Assembly (NCBI GenBank): GCA_949295125.1
Contig: CASFJV010000012.1
Coordinates: 1-64,000, forward strand
DNA: 64,000 nt
Direction: 5' to 3'
Source of the DNA: an uncultured Spirochaetales bacterium
Lineage (GTDB): Bacteria > Spirochaetota > Spirochaetia > Sphaerochaetales > Sphaerochaetaceae
In this document: piece after piece, positions 34,566 through 43,946 of the stretch
Position numbering within the stretch: position 1 is the stretch's first letter
How the letters are laid out: the number at the start of each line of letters is the position of its first letter
Position numbers and translations under genes: made by a program
The notes under the pieces: model-generated
Database searches by the model: none
Seen by the model: only the letters and a program-made list of their open reading frames with translations
What the model was told of the DNA's origin: nothing

Positions 34566-35270
34566 CTAAATCATATCCATTCCCGCCAGTGCCAGGCCAA
34601 TGCCGGCAACTGCTGCTGTCTCTGTCCTTAAAATCCTCTTTCCCAGCAATGCAGGCCTGAATCCATGAGAAAGCATCAGCAGGCGTTCGTTATCAGTAAA
34701 GCCTCTTTCAGGACCTATTGCAAGTACCACAGTACCGCTAAGCTTCATCATGCTGAGCCTTTCTGCTCCAATGACATTGTCTAGAAGTATTCTCTCCTGT
34801 TCCTCAACACAGTTCAGTGCCTCTGCAAGGTTTTTGTAGAATGAGACTTCAGGGATGCCGGTAAAGCCGGACTGCATAGCGCCATCTTTCATTATCTCAA
34901 GGTACTCACCGCTTTTATAAAGCGATGCCTCGCTGTAGCTTTTCTCACCCAGGTCACTGATGAACAGCATTATCCTGCCCACTCCCAATGATACTGCTTC
35001 CCTGAGTATCCTCCTCATGCATATAGGCCTGACCTGGGCAAGAAGAAGAGTCAGCGGATAAAGCGATGAGAGATCCTCTCCTTTCTCAGCCTTTACTTTT
35101 ATCCCGCTTTCATCAATCTCTTCAACCGTGCACATGAGCTCACATCCGTTTACGATGCCGGCACGGAAACTGTCCCCCTTTTTCAGCCTGAGCACTTTTG
35201 CTATATGTTTTGCCCTCTCATCGCTCATGGGGATAAAAGAGGGCATTCCGTCAAAAAGAATAATATTCAC
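34566..35270 (-). CDS. rsmE: 16S rRNA (uracil-1498-N3)-methyltransferase
   Basis: RsmE methylates U1498 of 16S rRNA. The 234-residue protein has an N-terminal PUA-like part (DERAKHIAKVLRLKKGD) and a SPOUT methyltransferase end with GPERGFTDNE and the knot segment LGKRILRTETAAV. The start is GTG at 35270; its first base is the last base of the malQ stop codon. thyX follows after 9 bases. The family is well conserved, so the call is firm. Confidence 0.93.
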   Translation of the reverse strand: MNIILFDGMPSFIPMSDERAKHIAKVLRLKKGDSFRAGIVNGCELMCTVEEIDESGIKVKAEKGEDLSSLYPLTLLLAQVRPICMRRILREAVSLGVGRIMLFISDLGEKSYSEASLYKSGEYLEIMKDGAMQSGFTGIPEVSFYKNLAEALNCVEEQERILLDNVIGAERLSMMKLSGTVVLAIGPERGFTDNERLLMLSHGFRPALLGKRILRTETAAVAGIGLALAGMDMI

Positions 35271-36775
35271 TAGAACCTGCCATAAAGTTTGATCAGATAA
35301 TGCAGGCGCGGCCAGTTTGCCATTTCCATCTCACCTTTCCGCATCTTCCAGGACCAGTTGGATGAGCCGCAGGTGGCCGGTGTGTTCATCCTTGATTCAG
35401 AACCAAGCATAAGCAGGTCCTGCATCGGTATTACCGCATAGCGTGCATTAGTCATCATCGCATGCCTGATCATCTGCCATGGCACCTGGTCATCAGGGCA
35501 TTCAAGATAGCGCCTCACAAGATCCTTATCTGCATCCTGAAGTTCTGAATACCAGCCGCAGGTAGTATTGTTGTCATGCGTACCTGTGTAGATTACAGAG
35601 TTATACCCGACATTATGCGGCAGATATGTATTATCCGCATCGAGTTCCCCTTCATCATTATGGGCAAATGCAAACTGCAGTATCTTCATTCCCGGAAGAT
35701 TGAAGCTGTCACGGAGGGCAACAACATCATCTGTGATGACTCCAAGATCCTCAGCAATGAGAGGAAGGTCATCTCCAATCCCGTCCCTCAATGCCTGAAG
35801 CAGCTTCTCCCCAGGAGCCTTTACCCATTTTCCGTTGATTGCAGTCTCCTCTCCGCTTGGAACTTCCCAGCATGCGGCAAAGCCCCTGAAATGATCTATC
35901 CTTATGATATCGCAAAGAGTCAGGGCAGCCTTTATCCTTTTAATCCACCATGCAAAACCTGTCTTTTCATGCTCAGACCATCTGTAAAGGGGATTTCCCC
36001 AAAGCTGGCCTGTCGTGCTGAATGCATCTGGCGGAACTCCACTGGACACTTCCTGGTTTCCATCCTCATCTATCTTCAGCAGATTCCTGTTTGTCCATGC
36101 ATCTACACTGTCCGGAGCTACAAAGATAGGGACATCGCCGATGATCTTTATTCCGCTTTCATTCGCATATTCTTTCAATGCCATCCACTGCCTGTGGAAG
36201 AAATACTGCAAAGCCTTCCAGATATCAATTTCTTCCCTGTTTTCATTCCTGGCTTCAGCCAGGGCCTTTTCCACCCTGTTCTTCAGTTCCAGAGGCCAGG
36301 AAGAGAACCATCTCGAATCGTTATATTTGTCACAAAGAACCTGGTAGAGTGCATAATCATCGAGCCACGAAGACTCCTTGGCACAGAAGTCCTCAAAATC
36401 CTTCCTGTCGCTACTCTTCAGGAACGCCTTGGCGGCTTTCCTCAAAAGCGGAGTCTTGATGCTTCTTGCCTTTCCATAGTCCACCCTGTCACCTTCAATA
36501 TCGCTCCTCATGATATCCTCAAGTTCGAGATATCCCTCAAGATAAAGCTCCTTAAGATCTATTAAGAGCTCGTTTCCTGCAAAAGTTGATCTGGATGCAT
36601 AAGGGCTGTCTCCATAGCCGGTAGGGCCTAAAGGAAGTATCTGCCAGAGCTTCACTTTATTCTCTCTGGCTAGGTCAATAAAAGAACGTGCCTCGTCTCC
36701 GAGATCACCGACACCAAAAGGGGAATAAAAACTTGTCGGGTGCAGAAGAATACCCATGTATCGATCTTTGCTCAT
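35270..36775 (-). CDS. malQ: 4-alpha-glucanotransferase
   Basis: MalQ transfers maltosyl or longer glucan units between malto-oligosaccharides. The 501-residue GH77 protein starts with GILLHPTSFYSPFGVGDLG and keeps the catalytic blocks RIDHFRGF, IAEDLG and TGTHDNNT. A start at residue 33 of the longer frame is chosen, because the family begins here and a perfect TATAAT (minus strand) lies six bases upstream; no Shine-Dalgarno is present. It leads the malQ-rsmE-thyX operon. Glycogen or maltodextrin use is implied. Confidence 0.94.
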   Translation of the reverse strand: MSKDRYMGILLHPTSFYSPFGVGDLGDEARSFIDLARENKVKLWQILPLGPTGYGDSPYASRSTFAGNELLIDLKELYLEGYLELEDIMRSDIEGDRVDYGKARSIKTPLLRKAAKAFLKSSDRKDFEDFCAKESSWLDDYALYQVLCDKYNDSRWFSSWPLELKNRVEKALAEARNENREEIDIWKALQYFFHRQWMALKEYANESGIKIIGDVPIFVAPDSVDAWTNRNLLKIDEDGNQEVSSGVPPDAFSTTGQLWGNPLYRWSEHEKTGFAWWIKRIKAALTLCDIIRIDHFRGFAACWEVPSGEETAINGKWVKAPGEKLLQALRDGIGDDLPLIAEDLGVITDDVVALRDSFNLPGMKILQFAFAHNDEGELDADNTYLPHNVGYNSVIYTGTHDNNTTCGWYSELQDADKDLVRRYLECPDDQVPWQMIRHAMMTNARYAVIPMQDLLMLGSESRMNTPATCGSSNWSWKMRKGEMEMANWPRLHYLIKLYGRF

Positions 36776-36861
36776 AACTGAATTATAGGATTTCAAAACC
36801 AAAAAGTATAGGAGAAAAAATCCTGAGCAAAGAGGTGAAACCTGTGATACAATATTTTCAA

Positions 36862-37377
36862 ATGGGAGCAAAAAAAACCGGATTCAGCATAGGCGAAAGA
36901 GTCGTCTATCCAACCCACGGAGTTGGAATCATCAGCAGTATCACAGAAAAGGTTCTCAATGGGGAGAACACGGAATACTATGTCATAACAATCCCTTCCC
37001 TGGATATGAACATCCTGCTTCCAAAAGCAAATGCGGAGAGCCTGGGGCTCAGGAGGCTCTCTGGAAAAGATGAGATAAGAAAGGCACTTGAAAGCCTGTC
37101 AGAGAAAAAGGATGTGAGGGGATCGGACTGGAAAGCAAGGCAGCAGAACCAGATGAACATGCTGAGGACCGGAACGATAGAGAATGTCGCCGCTGTAGTG
37201 AATATCCTGTATAACAGGCAGAAGGTAAGGGATCTTCCGATTCAGGAAAGGAGGCTCTTTGAGACCGCCCTCACCCATCTGATAGACGAAAGCTCCTATG
37301 TGCTGGGGCTTGACGAAGAGAGTGCAAAGCGCACAATATTTTCCCATCTAGAGAGAATTAAACCTGTTACAGCATAG
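36862..37377 (+). CDS. carD: CarD-family transcription regulator
   Basis: CarD-type proteins bind RNA polymerase beta through a Tudor-like domain and stabilise open promoter complexes. The 171-residue protein starts with FSIGERVVYPTHGVGIISSI and ends with a helical DNA-binding part around residue 80-170. Three in-frame starts exist (GTG 36835, GTG 36844, ATG 36862). The last is chosen because the conserved domain begins a few residues later and TACAAT lies 8 bases upstream. carD-ispD-ispF is a familiar order in spirochaetes. If many genes depend on weak -35 boxes, a CarD cofactor would make sense. Confidence 0.88.
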   Translation: MGAKKTGFSIGERVVYPTHGVGIISSITEKVLNGENTEYYVITIPSLDMNILLPKANAESLGLRRLSGKDEIRKALESLSEKKDVRGSDWKARQQNQMNMLRTGTIENVAAVVNILYNRQKVRDLPIQERRLFETALTHLIDESSYVLGLDEESAKRTIFSHLERIKPVTA

Positions 37378-37389
37378 GAGCAGATCCCC

Positions 37390-38190
37390 ATGAGTGATTT
37401 TCCACGCTTCGCAGCAATCATAACTGCTGCAGGGAAAAGTGAGCGTTTCAATAAAGGGCATGAGAATGCAGTAAAGAAAGAATACCTGAAAATAGATGGG
37501 CACACTGTGCTTTACAGGGCAGCAGAGCCATTTTTTGAAATACCGGGGCTCTCCGCAGTCTGCGTGACATGCCCTGAGGGATCTGAGGATGAGACCATCA
37601 TAGCCCTGGAGGATCTTGCTGACATCAACACAATTCCATTCCTGATCATTCCCGGAGGAGAGACCAGGAAGGAAAGCGTGACAAAAGCGCTCAATGCACT
37701 AAAAGCGTTCAGCGGCAGCATAGACCTGGTGGCCATACATGATGGGGCGCGTCCGTTCTTGAAGCCTGATCTCATCATCAGGACCATTGCAGCTGCAAAT
37801 GTATTCGGCTCAGCTGTCCCAGCCATGCGTATAAATGACAGCGTGAAGAGGCTCGGCCCTGACGGACTTATAAGCGAAAATGTTGACAGGACAAATTTAG
37901 TGCGGGTGCAGACACCACAGGTATTCAGGTATTCTGAGATACTTGATGCACATAACAGGAGCTCAAACTCAGGTGCTTCTGATGATATCGAGATATATCT
38001 CTCTTTTGGAGGCAGATGCGTTCCTGTGCAGGCTGATGAGGAAAACAGGAAGATCACATACCTTTCAGACATTCCAGATGCAGAGGCACAGATTGAGGAA
38101 TATATAAGGGAAAGGGATGAAGGCAGGAAAAGCGCAAAGGCATCCAGGAGGATGAGGGAGCTATTGTATACGGCAGGGAAAGAGGAATGA
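37390..38190 (+). CDS. ispD: 2-C-methyl-D-erythritol 4-phosphate cytidylyltransferase
   Basis: IspD makes CDP-methylerythritol in the non-mevalonate isoprenoid pathway. The 266-residue protein has AAIITAAGKSERF (8-20), HDGARPF and the late TDDIE-like segment SDDIEIYL. TAGGAG precedes the ATG at 37390, 12 bases after carD. ispF overlaps its stop by 4 bases. The C-terminal 30 residues are a charged tail longer than in Escherichia coli IspD. Confidence 0.93.
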   Translation: MSDFPRFAAIITAAGKSERFNKGHENAVKKEYLKIDGHTVLYRAAEPFFEIPGLSAVCVTCPEGSEDETIIALEDLADINTIPFLIIPGGETRKESVTKALNALKAFSGSIDLVAIHDGARPFLKPDLIIRTIAAANVFGSAVPAMRINDSVKRLGPDGLISENVDRTNLVRVQTPQVFRYSEILDAHNRSSNSGASDDIEIYLSFGGRCVPVQADEENRKITYLSDIPDAEAQIEEYIRERDEGRKSAKASRRMRELLYTAGKEE

Positions 38191-38651
38191 GAATCGGCTT
38201 TGGCTACGATAACCATCGCCTTATCCAGGGGCGTAAGCTTGTTTTAGGCGGAATTGTAATTCCTTCTCCAGTCGGAGAAGATGCGCACAGTGATGGCGAT
38301 GTCCTGATACATGCAGTAATAGATGCAATTCTCGGAGCACTTTCCATGGGAGATATCGGGGAACATTTTCCTCCATCGGATCCAAAATACAAGGATATCA
38401 GCTCCGTAGAACTCCTGAATGAGGTAAAAAAGGCATCTAATGCAAAAATAATTAACATAGATTGCCTGATAGTACTTGAGCAAGTTAAGCTTAAAGACTA
38501 TAAGAATGTAATAAAGGAGAATCTTGCATCCCTTCTTGATATCGAGCAGTCGAGAGTCTCTGTAAAAGCGAAGACACATGAAGGAGTGGATTCTACAGGC
38601 AAAGGGGAAGCAATAGAGGCATATGCCGCAATTCTTCTTGAAAATGACTGA
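38187..38651 (+). CDS. ispF: 2-C-methyl-D-erythritol 2,4-cyclodiphosphate synthase
   Basis: IspF forms the cyclic diphosphate after IspD and IspE. The 154-residue protein has the metal ligands in GYDNHR and AHSDGDVLIHA, and KAKTHEG near the end. In the usual motif the position after the first aspartate is valine (DVH); here it is asparagine, a mild change. The ATG overlaps the ispD stop, so translation is coupled. tRNA-Val begins 4 bases after its stop, likely in the same transcript. Confidence 0.94.
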   Translation: MRIGFGYDNHRLIQGRKLVLGGIVIPSPVGEDAHSDGDVLIHAVIDAILGALSMGDIGEHFPPSDPKYKDISSVELLNEVKKASNAKIINIDCLIVLEQVKLKDYKNVIKENLASLLDIEQSRVSVKAKTHEGVDSTGKGEAIEAYAAILLEND

Positions 38652-38655
38652 AAAA

Positions 38656-38727
38656 GGGCACGTAGCTCATCGGGAGAGCACTACCTTCACACGGTAGGGG
38701 TAGCGGGTTCGACACCCGCCGTGCCCA
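38656..38727 (+). tRNA. tRNA-Val (anticodon CAC)
   Basis: The 72-base gene has acceptor GGGCACG/CGTGCCC, D stem GCTC/GAGC, anticodon stem CTACC/GGTAG around TTCACAC, and T stem GCGGG/CCCGC with loop TTCGACA. CCA is not encoded. It lies 4 bases after ispF, so it is probably processed from that transcript. Confidence 0.95.
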
Positions 38728-38741
38728 TTATAGATAAAGAA

Positions 38742-39494
38742 TCAGCCTTCAAAACTCCTGACAAATTCCTTTGTCCTCTTATTCTGGGGATTATCAAACA
38801 GGCTGACAGGATCCCCCTCTTCCACGATGACTCCGCCTTCCATGAATATTGCATGATCAGAAATCCCTTTTGCAAAATTCATTTCATGCGTTACTACAAC
38901 CATCGTCATCTTCTCTTCTGCTAGCCCCCTTATGACATTCAGGATGTCCCTGGTCAGCTCTGGATCGAGTGCAGATGTAGGCTCATCAAAGAAAAGGATT
39001 TCCGGATCCAGTGCAAGAGCCCTGGCAATTGATACCCTCTGCATCTGCCCTCCTGAAAGTTCACAAGGGTAGCTTTTTGCCTTATCTTCCAGGCTCATCT
39101 TCCTCAGCAGCCCATAGGCCTTCTCCTCTGCTTCCGCCCTGCTTTTTTTAAGCACTGAACGCTGAGCCTCAGTGATGTTCCTCAATACAGAGAAATGCGG
39201 AAAAAGATTGAATGACTGGAATACAAGTCCGGTATAGCGCCCTATCCTCTTCTGGATATCCGGCTTTGCATAAACGCCGCTTTCAAAGAGCTTCTCACCT
39301 TTTATCTCAAGAGATCCTCCATCTGCCTTCTCCAGCTGCGTGATTATCCTCAGCAGCGTGCTCTTTCCAGATCCAGAAGGGCCGATGATTGAAAGGACCT
39401 TTCCCCTCTCAAGGGAGAATGAAATGTCATCAAGTACCAGAAGGGAGCCGAATGCTTTCCTTATGTTTTCTGCTTTTACCATAATCTCTGACAT
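38742..39494 (-). CDS. Polar amino-acid ABC transporter, ATPase
   Basis: The 250-residue protein has Walker A GPSGSGKSTLL, signature LSGGQMQR, Walker B ILFFDEPTSALD and switch VTHEM, as in the GlnQ/HisP group. It should power import of a polar amino acid. It is the last gene of the minus-strand operon with the permease (4-base gap) and the binding protein. The residue before the ABC signature and the N-terminal segment FGSLLVLDDISF are typical of the group. The particular amino acid cannot be read from the ATPase. Confidence 0.93.
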   Translation of the reverse strand: MSEIMVKAENIRKAFGSLLVLDDISFSLERGKVLSIIGPSGSGKSTLLRIITQLEKADGGSLEIKGEKLFESGVYAKPDIQKRIGRYTGLVFQSFNLFPHFSVLRNITEAQRSVLKKSRAEAEEKAYGLLRKMSLEDKAKSYPCELSGGQMQRVSIARALALDPEILFFDEPTSALDPELTRDILNVIRGLAEEKMTMVVVTHEMNFAKGISDHAIFMEGGVIVEEGDPVSLFDNPQNKRTKEFVRSFEG

Positions 39495-39498
39495 GTTA

Positions 39499-40134
39499 TC
39501 ACCTGTAGTAGCTTAGCTTCTTCTCAGCTAGATCGAAAACCTTGGACACGATGTAGTTCATTACGAAATAGAATATTCCGGCAATGAATATCGGCATTGT
39601 TGAGAATGTCCTGCTCGATGCATTCTGTGCAACCCTGAACAGCTCTGAAACTCCGATAGTCTGGGCAAGAGCAGTATCTTTTACAAGTGTCACCACCTCG
39701 TTTCCAAGCGCAGGAAGGATTCTCTTTATAACCTGTGGAAGCACAATAAAGAAAAAGGTATGTGCCTTTGAGAAGCCAAGCACCTTGCATGCCTCATACT
39801 GGCCTTTTTCTATGGATTGCAGGCCAGAACGGTAGATCTCCGCAAAATAAGCGCTGTAATTAAGGACGAAGGCGACAATTACTGCCGTAAAACGGTCATA
39901 AGACACGCCAATGACATAGTATGGGGCAAAATAGACAAATATCAGCTGCAGTATCAAGGGAGTTCCCCTCATGATCTGTATATATAAGTTAACAACTCCC
40001 CTCAGTATGCCTATCCTGCTCATCCTTCCCTTTGCAACAACGAAGCCCAAGGGAAGGGAAAAAAGAAGGGTAAGGACAAAAACTCTCAGGCTGACAAGTG
40101 TGCCTGAGAGCATTTGAGATAATAATTGTCCCAT
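39499..40134 (-). CDS. Polar amino-acid ABC transporter, permease
   Basis: The 211-residue membrane protein has about five membrane segments and the cytoplasmic coupling segment EACKVLGFSKAHTFFFIVLPQ, which fits the EAA motif of HisM/GlnP permeases. It starts in a TAATG overlap with the binding-protein stop. As only one permease gene is present it should work as a homodimer. Confidence 0.92.
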   Translation of the reverse strand: MGQLLSQMLSGTLVSLRVFVLTLLFSLPLGFVVAKGRMSRIGILRGVVNLYIQIMRGTPLILQLIFVYFAPYYVIGVSYDRFTAVIVAFVLNYSAYFAEIYRSGLQSIEKGQYEACKVLGFSKAHTFFFIVLPQVIKRILPALGNEVVTLVKDTALAQTIGVSELFRVAQNASSRTFSTMPIFIAGIFYFVMNYIVSKVFDLAEKKLSYYR

Positions 40135-40943
40135 TATTTTCCTACCACTGTGATATCAGCACCGAACCATTTCACAGCAATCTCTGCAAGAGTTCCATCC
40201 TCAGCCATTGCAAGAAGCTCTGCCTCCACTGCATCTTTCAGTGCCACATCATTCTTCCTGAATCCGATTGCATACTCCTCTTCCACCAGAGTCTCATCAA
40301 GGATCCTGAAATCACTTCCACTTCTCTTGATATTGTCATTTGCAACCAGGAGATCCATCACAACAGCATCGCATCCGCCAATCTCAAGATCCATGAGGGC
40401 TGTAAGGTTTTCCCTGAATTCAACGACCTCACCAATTGTATCCAGGAATCCCGGAGTATCATTGATTGCATCCTGGGCACTTGAGCCGGCCTGCACTCCA
40501 ACTGTTGCACCTTCAAGATCTGCAATTGTCATTGCTGGGCTGTCTCCCCTGACAACGATGACCTGGGCATTATTCACATAAGGGAATGAGAACAGCATCT
40601 GCTCTTCCCTTTCAGGTGTCTTTGTAAAGCCATTCCAGATGCAGTCAATATTTCCTGTAGCAAGTTCCTGTTCCTTTGCGTTCCAGTCTATTGGCTGACA
40701 GACAAGCTCAACGTTAAGACGTGAGCAAACTTCACGGGCTGTATCGATATCAAAACCAACGATCTCGCCATTTTCATCCCTGAATCCCATTGGAGGGAAT
40801 GAATCATCAAGGCCCAGGATGAATGTTCCCCTCTCCTGCACAGCTGTAAGGGAATCATCTACAGAACTTTCTGAAGCTGCCTGAGCAAAAACAGAAAGGG
40901 TGACTAATGCTGAAATCAATAAAAGAGATAATAGTTTTTTCAT
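40134..40943 (-). CDS. Polar amino-acid ABC transporter, periplasmic binding protein
   Basis: The 269-residue protein has a signal peptide (about 1-21, ending VFAQA) and the SBP family 3 fold: RGTFILGLDDSFPPMGFRDENG, a GFDIDTA segment and NGFTKTPERE. Such proteins bind glutamine, cystine, histidine or similar; which one is not evident. It heads the operon, with a perfect TATAAT (minus strand, 40969-40974) and AAGGAGG before the ATG. Confidence 0.93.
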   Translation of the reverse strand: MKKLLSLLLISALVTLSVFAQAASESSVDDSLTAVQERGTFILGLDDSFPPMGFRDENGEIVGFDIDTAREVCSRLNVELVCQPIDWNAKEQELATGNIDCIWNGFTKTPEREEQMLFSFPYVNNAQVIVVRGDSPAMTIADLEGATVGVQAGSSAQDAINDTPGFLDTIGEVVEFRENLTALMDLEIGGCDAVVMDLLVANDNIKRSGSDFRILDETLVEEEYAIGFRKNDVALKDAVEAELLAMAEDGTLAEIAVKWFGADITVVGK

Positions 40944-40950
40944 CTGCTCT

Positions 40951-40974
40951 CCTCCTTAAGATACCGAGATTATA
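40951..40974 (-). promoter_or_regulatory. Promoter and ribosome site of the amino-acid transporter operon
   Basis: TATAAT (minus strand, 40969-40974) lies inside a small CCGA/TCGG inverted repeat, and AGGAGG follows at 40951-40956, 7 bases before the ATG. This is a conventional leader, in contrast to the many leaderless starts. Confidence 0.65.
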
Positions 40975-41068
40975 TCGGAAATAAAGAGCATGATAAAGTA
41001 ATCAATATGCAGTTATTGCATAAATATTCTTATTTTTATGCATTATCCTTTCTGCTATAATCTGCATC

Positions 41069-41686
41069 ATGGATACAGAACACCTATATATGCAGGCAGG
41101 GGGGAAAAACATAAAGGAATTCAGCGCAAAGCTCATTCCAAACTGTGATTACCCGATCTATGGAGTAAGGATACCGGAGCTCAGGAAGATTGCAAAAACA
41201 CTTGATGATACCGATTTTGAAATAAAATACCACGAGGACGTTCTTCTCAGGGGATTCATCATCGCCTCCAGGAAAATAGGGGTAAGGGAAAAGCTTGAGC
41301 TGCTGAGCGGCCATCTGGATTACCTTGCCACATGGGATGAGACAGATACCCTTGCCTCCTCCCTGAAGTTCGGTAAAAAGGAAATAGATATTGCCTATGA
41401 GTACTTTGCAGGACTTCTGGAGGACAGCAGGCTGTATGCAAGAAGGCTTGCTGTTGTCTGGATAATGTCAAACAGGGCAAAGGTAAGCGCTGATCTGGAA
41501 GAACAGCTGGATCTTCTTGTCAAGGTCAGGACTGATGACGGCTATTACATTGAGATGGCACTTGCCTGGGCACTTTCTTTCTACTACATTTCAGACAGGA
41601 AGATCTGCACACCATACATGGAGATGGTTTCTGAGAATGTGAAAAAAATGGCAATGCAGAAAATCAGGGATTCAAGAAGGACATAA
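41069..41686 (+). CDS. AlkD-like DNA alkylation-repair protein
   Basis: The 205-residue all-helical protein resembles AlkD/AlkC glycosylases built from HEAT-like repeats: VRIPELRKIAK near the start, then DVLLRGFIIA, ARRLAVVWIM and EMALAWALSFYY. AlkD removes bulky alkylated bases. The start ATG lies 7 bases after a perfect TATAAT (41056-41061) with no Shine-Dalgarno. The pectinesterase gene follows 2 bases later. Confidence 0.85.
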   Translation: MDTEHLYMQAGGKNIKEFSAKLIPNCDYPIYGVRIPELRKIAKTLDDTDFEIKYHEDVLLRGFIIASRKIGVREKLELLSGHLDYLATWDETDTLASSLKFGKKEIDIAYEYFAGLLEDSRLYARRLAVVWIMSNRAKVSADLEEQLDLLVKVRTDDGYYIEMALAWALSFYYISDRKICTPYMEMVSENVKKMAMQKIRDSRRT

Positions 41687-41688
41687 AT

Positions 41689-42582
41689 ATGATGAAACTT
41701 ACTGTTGGAAGGAATGGAGAGGATTTCTTCAGCATCCAGGAAGCGCTTAATGCCGTACCGTATGCAGAAGATGCAGAGATCATAATCAGTGAAGGGTTTT
41801 ACAGGGAAAAGATATTCTCAGATAAGCACTCACTGCGCCTTAGAGGAGAAGGGAATGTTGTCATAAGCTATGATGACTATGGCAAGGAAATACTTTCTGA
41901 CGGCCTGAAAAGGGGAACATTCCGAAGCTATACGGCATTCTTCTCCGGCGAATACCTCGAAATCGAGAACATAAGGATAGAAAATACTGCAGGAAAAGGA
42001 TCAGAAGTCGGCCAGGCCCTTGCACTTTACCTTGATGCAGACTATGCAAAGCTCAGGAACGTGACTCTCTTTGGCCACCAGGATACACTCTTTCTTGCCC
42101 CATTGCCGCAGATGGAAAGGGAAAAAAGGGGATTTTATGGCCCACGGGTATATTCAAGGAGGAAACTTAACCGGGTAATTTTTGAAAAAGGCGCTATCTA
42201 CGGCGGAGTGGATTTCATATTTGGAGGAGCCGATGCACTTTTCACTGATGCTGACATAATATCGGATGAAGAAGGATATGTCGCAGCCCCAAGCGGATTC
42301 AGGAAAGATACCGGTTTTGTATTCAGCAGCTGCAGGTTCTCATCCCAAGGAGTGAAGGATCACTCCGTCTACCTGATGCGTCCATGGAGAAAGGAAGGGA
42401 AAGCCGCTTTCATTGACTGCACATTCCAAAGCCATATCAATCCAGATGGCTTTATCCCATGGCACGGACTTGAAGGGGAAAGGGACGAAGCAACCTTCCT
42501 TGTAAACTCAGCTCAGTTCGGAAAAGAGCACTTTATCTCAGATGAGGATGCAGAAAAACTGATCAGCTCTTTTGATTTCTGA
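41689..42582 (+). CDS. Pectinesterase without signal peptide
   Basis: The 297-residue protein has the pectin methylesterase (CE8) pattern: the catalytic-site glutamine in QALAL, the two aspartates in GHQDTL and GGVDFIFGGADALF, and LMRPW. These residues are intact, so methyl esters of galacturonans should be cleaved. There is no signal peptide, so it should act in the cytoplasm on imported oligosaccharides. No pectin lyase or transporter is near. It follows the AlkD-like gene by two bases, an odd pairing. Confidence 0.85.
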   Translation: MMKLTVGRNGEDFFSIQEALNAVPYAEDAEIIISEGFYREKIFSDKHSLRLRGEGNVVISYDDYGKEILSDGLKRGTFRSYTAFFSGEYLEIENIRIENTAGKGSEVGQALALYLDADYAKLRNVTLFGHQDTLFLAPLPQMEREKRGFYGPRVYSRRKLNRVIFEKGAIYGGVDFIFGGADALFTDADIISDEEGYVAAPSGFRKDTGFVFSSCRFSSQGVKDHSVYLMRPWRKEGKAAFIDCTFQSHINPDGFIPWHGLEGERDEATFLVNSAQFGKEHFISDEDAEKLISSFDF

Positions 42583-42594
42583 AGGTAATTGTCA

Positions 42595-42623
42595 TTGACA
42601 TATGTTTCTCTAAATAGTATCAT
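42595..42623 (+). promoter_or_regulatory. Promoter of trpB
   Basis: Perfect -35 TTGACA (42595-42600), 17-base spacer, -10 TATCAT (42618-42623). A short leader with AAGGAGG follows before the ATG at 42645. No trp-type attenuator or T-box fits in this space. Confidence 0.8.
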
Positions 42624-42644
42624 AGCTGCAAATAAGGAGGACAT

Positions 42645-43946
42645 ATGCCAAATTTGCTGACAAAAGGAATTGATACAGAAAACATGCCGGATAAGAATGG
42701 ATTTTTTGGAGAGTTCGGCGGCTCTTACGTCCCTGAAGCACTTGAGAAGGTGATGGAGGAAGTAAGTTCTGCATATGACAGGATATCCAATGATCCATCG
42801 TTCATAAAGGAACTTAAGGAGCTTAACGAAACATATACGGGAAGGCCAAGCCCGATCTACCATGCAAAGAGGCTCTCAGAAGCTGTAGGAGGAGCTGAGA
42901 TATACCTCAAGAGGGAAGATCTGAACCATACTGGAGCACATAAGATAAACCATGCACTTGGCGAAGTGCTTCTTGCAAAGAGAATGGGAAAAAAGAAAGT
43001 GATTGCAGAAACAGGTGCTGGCCAGCATGGAGTTGCCCTGGCTACTGCCGCTGCCCTTTTAGGCCTTGACTGCGATATCTACATGGGAGCTGTTGATGTG
43101 AAGAAAGAAGCTCCAAACGTATCCAGGATGAAAATTCTTGGAGCAAAGGTCATTCCTGTTACGGAGGGAACCGCAACACTTAAGGACGCAGTCGATGCAG
43201 CATTCAAGGCATATCTGGAGGATCCGGTAAACATCATATACTGCATTGGAAGTGTTGTTGGCCCACATCCATTTCCTGAGATGGTACGGGATTTCCAGTC
43301 TGTAATCGGGATTGAGGCACGCGAGCAGATGCTCAAGGCAGAAGGAACTCTTCCTGATGCAATAGTCGCCTGTGTTGGCGGAGGAAGCAACGCAATGGGA
43401 CTCTTCTCTGCATTCCTTGACGATAAGGACGTGGCTATATATGGAGTCGAACCTGCAGGAAAAGGGCTCGAGACAGGGATGCACGCAGCAAGCATGGAAA
43501 AGGGAAAGAAAGGGATACTGCATGGTTTCAAGTGCTATTTCATACAGGATGAAAAGGGAGAGCCCCTGCCGGTATATTCAATTGCAAGCGGCCTCGACTA
43601 CCCCGGAGTCGGACCTCAGCACTGCTACCTCCATGATATCCAGAGAGTCAACTATGTAAGCATAACAGACAGGGAAGCAGTTGAGGCCTTCTATGCGCTT
43701 TCAAGGATGGAAGGGATCATTCCTGCCCTGGAAAGCAGCCATGCAGTCTCTTATGCAGTAAAGCTTGCAAAGAAACTGGGAAAGGGAAAGAAGATACTTG
43801 TAAACCTCTCAGGAAGAGGAGACAAGGATATCGATTTCGTCATGGAGAACTACCCGCTAAGCGACTATGAGCCTGAAGATGTGATAAAGGATGGCTATGA
43901 TGAATTCCTGACTCACATCAGCACAAAGGTCAGCAGTCCCCTTTAA
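42645..43946 (+). CDS. trpB: Tryptophan synthase beta subunit
   Basis: TrpB joins indole and serine to tryptophan. The 433-residue protein has the PLP lysine Lys100 in HKINHALGE, the catalytic ETGAGQHG and the cofactor-phosphate loop GGGSNAMG. It is longer than Escherichia coli TrpB (397) mainly in a C-terminal tail. AAGGAGG precedes the ATG. There is no trpA or other trp gene in the window, so it could use free indole. Its end overlaps convergent recX by 17 bases. Confidence 0.95.
   Translation: MPNLLTKGIDTENMPDKNGFFGEFGGSYVPEALEKVMEEVSSAYDRISNDPSFIKELKELNETYTGRPSPIYHAKRLSEAVGGAEIYLKREDLNHTGAHKINHALGEVLLAKRMGKKKVIAETGAGQHGVALATAAALLGLDCDIYMGAVDVKKEAPNVSRMKILGAKVIPVTEGTATLKDAVDAAFKAYLEDPVNIIYCIGSVVGPHPFPEMVRDFQSVIGIEAREQMLKAEGTLPDAIVACVGGGSNAMGLFSAFLDDKDVAIYGVEPAGKGLETGMHAASMEKGKKGILHGFKCYFIQDEKGEPLPVYSIASGLDYPGVGPQHCYLHDIQRVNYVSITDREAVEAFYALSRMEGIIPALESSHAVSYAVKLAKKLGKGKKILVNLSGRGDKDIDFVMENYPLSDYEPEDVIKDGYDEFLTHISTKVSSPL

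Noticed and set aside
35576-36565. A 329-codon plus-strand frame opposite malQ
   Set aside because: malQ matches its family over the whole length; the opposing frame has no start signal and shows no domain pattern.
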